NCBI GenBank assembly: GCA_031367105.1
Contig: JANLPG010000196.1
Span: 1-9,098 of the forward strand
Direction of reading: 5' to 3'
Length of the DNA stretch: 9,098 nt
DNA from: Palsa-1233 sp031367105
GTDB taxonomy: Bacteria; Gemmatimonadota; Gemmatimonadetes; Gemmatimonadales; GWC2-71-9
Position numbers and translations under genes: made by a program. This document shows positions 6,879 through 9,098 of this stretch, piece by piece. Each line of letters starts with the position of its first letter. The stretch's first letter is position 1. Below the pieces are notes generated by a model, which made no database searches, was not told where the DNA came from, and saw only the letters and a list, made by a program, of their open reading frames with translations.

Positions 6879-6896
6879 CTGTCACGGAGCTGTAAC
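6879..6896 (-). promoter_or_regulatory. Two-repeat Pho box upstream of the porin-pstS unit, overlapping the phoR 3' end
   Basis: The plus strand reads CTGTCAC (6879-6885), spacer GGAG, CTGTAAC (6890-6896). This is the textbook PhoB box form: 7-bp CTGTCA(T/C) repeats with a 4-bp spacer. The repeats differ at one base. An additional GTCAC lies 6 bp to the left (6875-6879), out of the 11-bp phase. The box covers the last codons and stop of phoR (stop at 6884-6882), so a regulatory site is embedded in coding sequence. In the porin direction the repeats read GTTACAG and GTGACAG. The second is one base from a -35 TTGACA, and a weak -10-like TGTGAT follows after 15 bp (6864-6859). Confidence 0.78.
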
Positions 6897-8510
6897 GCCC
6901 GGACGCTGATCGGGGAAACGAGCCCAGACGGTGGTTCCGGCGCCGAGTTCGCTCTCGATCCCGACGCTTCCCCCGTGCGCTTCGACCAGGTGCTTGACGA
7001 TCGAGAGTCCGAGTCCGGTGCCCCCCTCCTCGCGGCTCCGGGACGGTTCGGCACGGTAGAATCGCTCGAAGAGGCGGGAGAGGTGCTCCCCGGGGATTCC
7101 GCTTCCGGTATCGACGACCGCCAGTTCCACGCCCTGGTCGTACCGCTGGGTGCGGCAGTGGATCGCGCCGCCACCGGGGCTGTAGCGAAGCGAGTTGTCG
7201 ATCAGATTGGTGAGAATCTGACCGAGTGCCTCCGGATCCACGAAAATCACGCCGGCGTCCGGGGCCAGTTCGAGCGAGAGCGTCACCGCGCGCGCCGCCG
7301 CGCGGTCCATCGCAGTGGCGAAGACATCCCGGGTGATCGCGGCCACGGCAGTCGACTCGGGGCGCGGCACCCAACGGCCGGATTCGATGCGCGAGAGGTC
7401 GAGCAGGTCGTCGACGAGGCGGTGCATTCGCTGGGCGTTACTGCGGATCGTCTCCAGAAAGCGCCGCTGTGTGGCCGCATCGACCCCGCCCTCGGCCAAG
7501 GTCTCCGCATAGCCGGAGATCGAAGTCAACGGCGTCTTGAGTTCGTGCGAGACGTTGGCGACGAAATCGCGTCGAATCGCTTCGAGTCGTCGAACCTGCG
7601 TGCGATCGTGCAACACGAGCACTGCGCCGCTTCCAGCGAGCGGCCGAGCGTTGAGGGAGACGACCTGGCCATCGAGGTCCAGTTCGCGATCCCGCACGAT
7701 CGCTCCCGCGAGCACCTCGGCCACTGCCGCGCGTGCTTCCTTGTCGCGGAAGAGGGTACGAAGTTCGGGCAGTGACTCCTCCGGGCCGTACCCCAGCAGC
7801 CGGCGTGCGGCGGGATTCGCCGTCACGATGCGACCGCGCGAGTCGGAGGCAATGATCCCTTCTCCGATGGCATCCACCATCGCCCGGCCCTCGGCCCGTT
7901 CCGCTTGCAGCTCTTCAAAGCGATCGGCCAACTGGCGATGCATCTGACGCAGCGCCTGCACCAGTGCATCCACTTCGGGCACGCCGGAGCGCGGGAAGCG
8001 CGGGAGGGCGCCAGCCGCAATCGCGCGGGCGGCGGCTGACAGGGCCACCAGCGGGCTCGCAATTGACCGGCCCGTCACGAACGCCAGCACCAGCGCGACC
8101 AGCAACGCCATCAGCGCCGCGCCCGCCATCGAGCTTCGCACCCGTCGCATCGTGTCGTCGACCCGGTCGAGTCGGCCGGTTACCTCGATACTCCCGGGGC
8201 CACCCGGAGTCGTCACTGTCAGGATGTCGTTGTCGAGGAGTGAGTCGCTCGCGGCATAGATCCGCCCTGCGGCATCCGTCAGCACGATCCGATGGCCGCT
8301 CTGCGAGCTCAGCTGACTCACCGCCTCAGGCCAGTGCGTGGAGTCGTCCGGGAGAGCACTGCGGACCAGCAGCGCTTCGCGCGTGAGTGCGCTGCGGACG
8401 TCACGTTCGAGTCCGGAGCGGAGCGCGTGCTCGGAGCCCCAGATCAGCACCAGCAGTGTGAGGGCAACGACAGTGAAGGTGCCCAGAACGAGACGCCCGG
8501 CGAAATTCAT
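6882..8510 (-). CDS. phoR: PhoR, phosphate-regulon sensor histidine kinase
   Basis: Inner-membrane sensor kinase that phosphorylates PhoB when phosphate is scarce. It is 542 residues. Order: membrane span (about 5-25); extracytoplasmic domain of roughly 100 residues (27-127) containing RIVLTDAAGRIYAASDS, typical of PAS/Cache-like sensor folds; second span (128-146); HAMP (147-200); PAS (205-305, IGEGIIASDSRGRIVTANPA); HisKA with the phosphorylated His322 in VSHELKTPL; and HATPase. The last has the N-box NLIDNSLRYSP (435-445), the G1 box DTGSGIP with Asp467, and the G2 box GTGLGLSIV (497-505). The large outer domain is like the Bacillus PhoR type, not the minimal E. coli one. ATG overlaps the phoB stop as ATGA, so the two are translationally coupled. 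The 3' end carries the Pho box for the next transcript. Confidence 0.93.
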   Translation of the reverse strand: MNFAGRLVLGTFTVVALTLLVLIWGSEHALRSGLERDVRSALTREALLVRSALPDDSTHWPEAVSQLSSQSGHRIVLTDAAGRIYAASDSLLDNDILTVTTPGGPGSIEVTGRLDRVDDTMRRVRSSMAGAALMALLVALVLAFVTGRSIASPLVALSAAARAIAAGALPRFPRSGVPEVDALVQALRQMHRQLADRFEELQAERAEGRAMVDAIGEGIIASDSRGRIVTANPAARRLLGYGPEESLPELRTLFRDKEARAAVAEVLAGAIVRDRELDLDGQVVSLNARPLAGSGAVLVLHDRTQVRRLEAIRRDFVANVSHELKTPLTSISGYAETLAEGGVDAATQRRFLETIRSNAQRMHRLVDDLLDLSRIESGRWVPRPESTAVAAITRDVFATAMDRAAARAVTLSLELAPDAGVIFVDPEALGQILTNLIDNSLRYSPGGGAIHCRTQRYDQGVELAVVDTGSGIPGEHLSRLFERFYRAEPSRSREEGGTGLGLSIVKHLVEAHGGSVGIESELGAGTTVWARFPDQRPGVTAP

Positions 8511-9098
8511 TTTTTGAAGCGGTATCCGAAGCCGCGCACCGTTTCGATCAGGTCACCGATCTCCCCGAGTTTCGAGCGCAGCCGCTGAACGTGCATATCA
8601 ACCGTGCGGGTCTGGATGTCGGGCTGGGCATCCCAGACCGACTCGAGTAGTTGCGGCCGGGTCTGCACCCGGCCCCGGCGCTCGAGGAGGAGGACGAGGA
8701 GCTTGTACTCGGTGGCGGTCAGGTTCAACTCGTCGCCGGCGAGCAAGACGCGGTGGGCGGCGCGGTCCACGGTCAGTCCTTCGGCCACCAGGGTCGCCCC
8801 CGCCGAGACGGCTGGGGCAGCAAGCCGGCGGAGCAGCGCCTGGACCCGGAGCGTCAACTCGGCCGGCGAAAACGGCTTGGTGAGGTAGTCGTCGGCACCG
8901 AGGGAGAGGCCCCGAATCCGGTCGGGCTCGTCCCGGCGAGCGGTCAGCAGGATCACCCCGACATCCCGGGTCTCGTCACGCTTTCGAAGCTCGGCGAGGA
9001 CATCGTATCCCGAGAGTCCCGGGAGCATCAGGTCGAGCACCACCAGGTCAGGACGCTCGTCCTTGGCGGCCTTCAGCGCGTCGGGGCCATTGGTGGCC
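8507..9098 (-). CDS. phoB: PhoB, phosphate-regulon response regulator, OmpR family (partial, N-terminus beyond right edge)
   Basis: Transcription activator that binds Pho boxes when phosphorylated. About 32 N-terminal residues, including the acidic pocket, lie outside the window; 196 residues remain, read from 9097. In the fragment the phosphoacceptor Asp is residue 22 (VVLDLMLPG), the switch Thr is residue 52 (LLTAR), and the conserved Lys is residue 73 (TKPFSPAEL, nearly identical to E. coli PhoB). The C-terminal winged helix (about 103-196) has LTATEYKLLVLLLERRG, the recognition-helix region TRTVDMHVQRLRSKLG and the ending VRGFGYRFKK. A PhoB assignment over other OmpR members rests on the TKPFSP sequence, the adjacent phoR and the pst genes with Pho boxes downstream. 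An internal GTG at 9043 is not the start. Confidence 0.92.
   Translation of the reverse strand, partial: ATNGPDALKAAKDERPDLVVLDLMLPGLSGYDVLAELRKRDETRDVGVILLTARRDEPDRIRGLSLGADDYLTKPFSPAELTLRVQALLRRLAAPAVSAGATLVAEGLTVDRAAHRVLLAGDELNLTATEYKLLVLLLERRGRVQTRPQLLESVWDAQPDIQTRTVDMHVQRLRSKLGEIGDLIETVRGFGYRFKK

Noticed and set aside
8504..8515. A6 run at the phoB end directly before the ATGA overlap, which could suggest a -1 frameshift giving a PhoB-PhoR fusion
   Set aside because: The run is C-AAA-AAA, not a canonical seven-base slippery site, and I see no stimulatory structure. An ATGA overlap with ordinary coupled re-initiation explains it.
1..9098. A defence, mobile or otherwise new system
   Set aside because: All eight genes belong to recognised families with a coherent phosphate theme. 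I saw no transposase, integrase, long direct repeats, CRISPR repeats or abrupt change in composition.

Overview
The window is a compact phosphate-starvation (Pho) locus. Every gene I can support lies on the minus strand, so transcription runs from right to left. The DNA is GC-rich, with a high-GC shadow-ORF pattern on the opposite strand. The outer-membrane porin indicates a diderm bacterium. Overall protein flavour (an M28/PSMA-like peptidase, a porin of the O/P type, a PhoR with a large extracytoplasmic domain) makes me lean towards Gemmatimonadota or a similar environmental phylum. That taxonomic guess is weak and comes from recognition, not from any search.

Layout in transcription order: phoB (cut by the right edge; receiver plus winged helix) overlaps phoR by an ATGA. 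A 122-bp gap follows, with a two-repeat Pho box that starts inside the last codons of phoR, and a hairpin. Next come an outer-membrane porin (phosphate-selective O/P type), pstS 39 bp later, a 74-bp gap holding a 12-bp-stem composite hairpin, and a full-length secreted M28 peptidase of the glutamate carboxypeptidase II type. A 100-bp gap then holds an 18-bp perfect palindrome and a three-repeat Pho box. It is followed by pstC, pstA and pstB, which overlap by 4 and 8 bp; pstB is cut by the left edge. No phoU is visible. No intergenic stretch exceeds about 122 bp, and I see no RNA genes, mobile elements or CRISPR.

How it fits together: PhoR senses phosphate status, probably with the Pst complex, and phosphorylates PhoB. 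PhoB-P would bind the two 11-bp-period Pho boxes and switch on two transcripts, porin-pstS-peptidase and pstCAB. The porin brings phosphate across the outer membrane, PstS captures it in the periplasm, and PstCA with PstB import it. The classical pst operon is therefore split between pstS and pstC, and a peptidase with no textbook phosphate role sits in the gap. The Pho-box grammar, the split operon and the embedded peptidase are the most interesting points. The genes themselves belong to known families.
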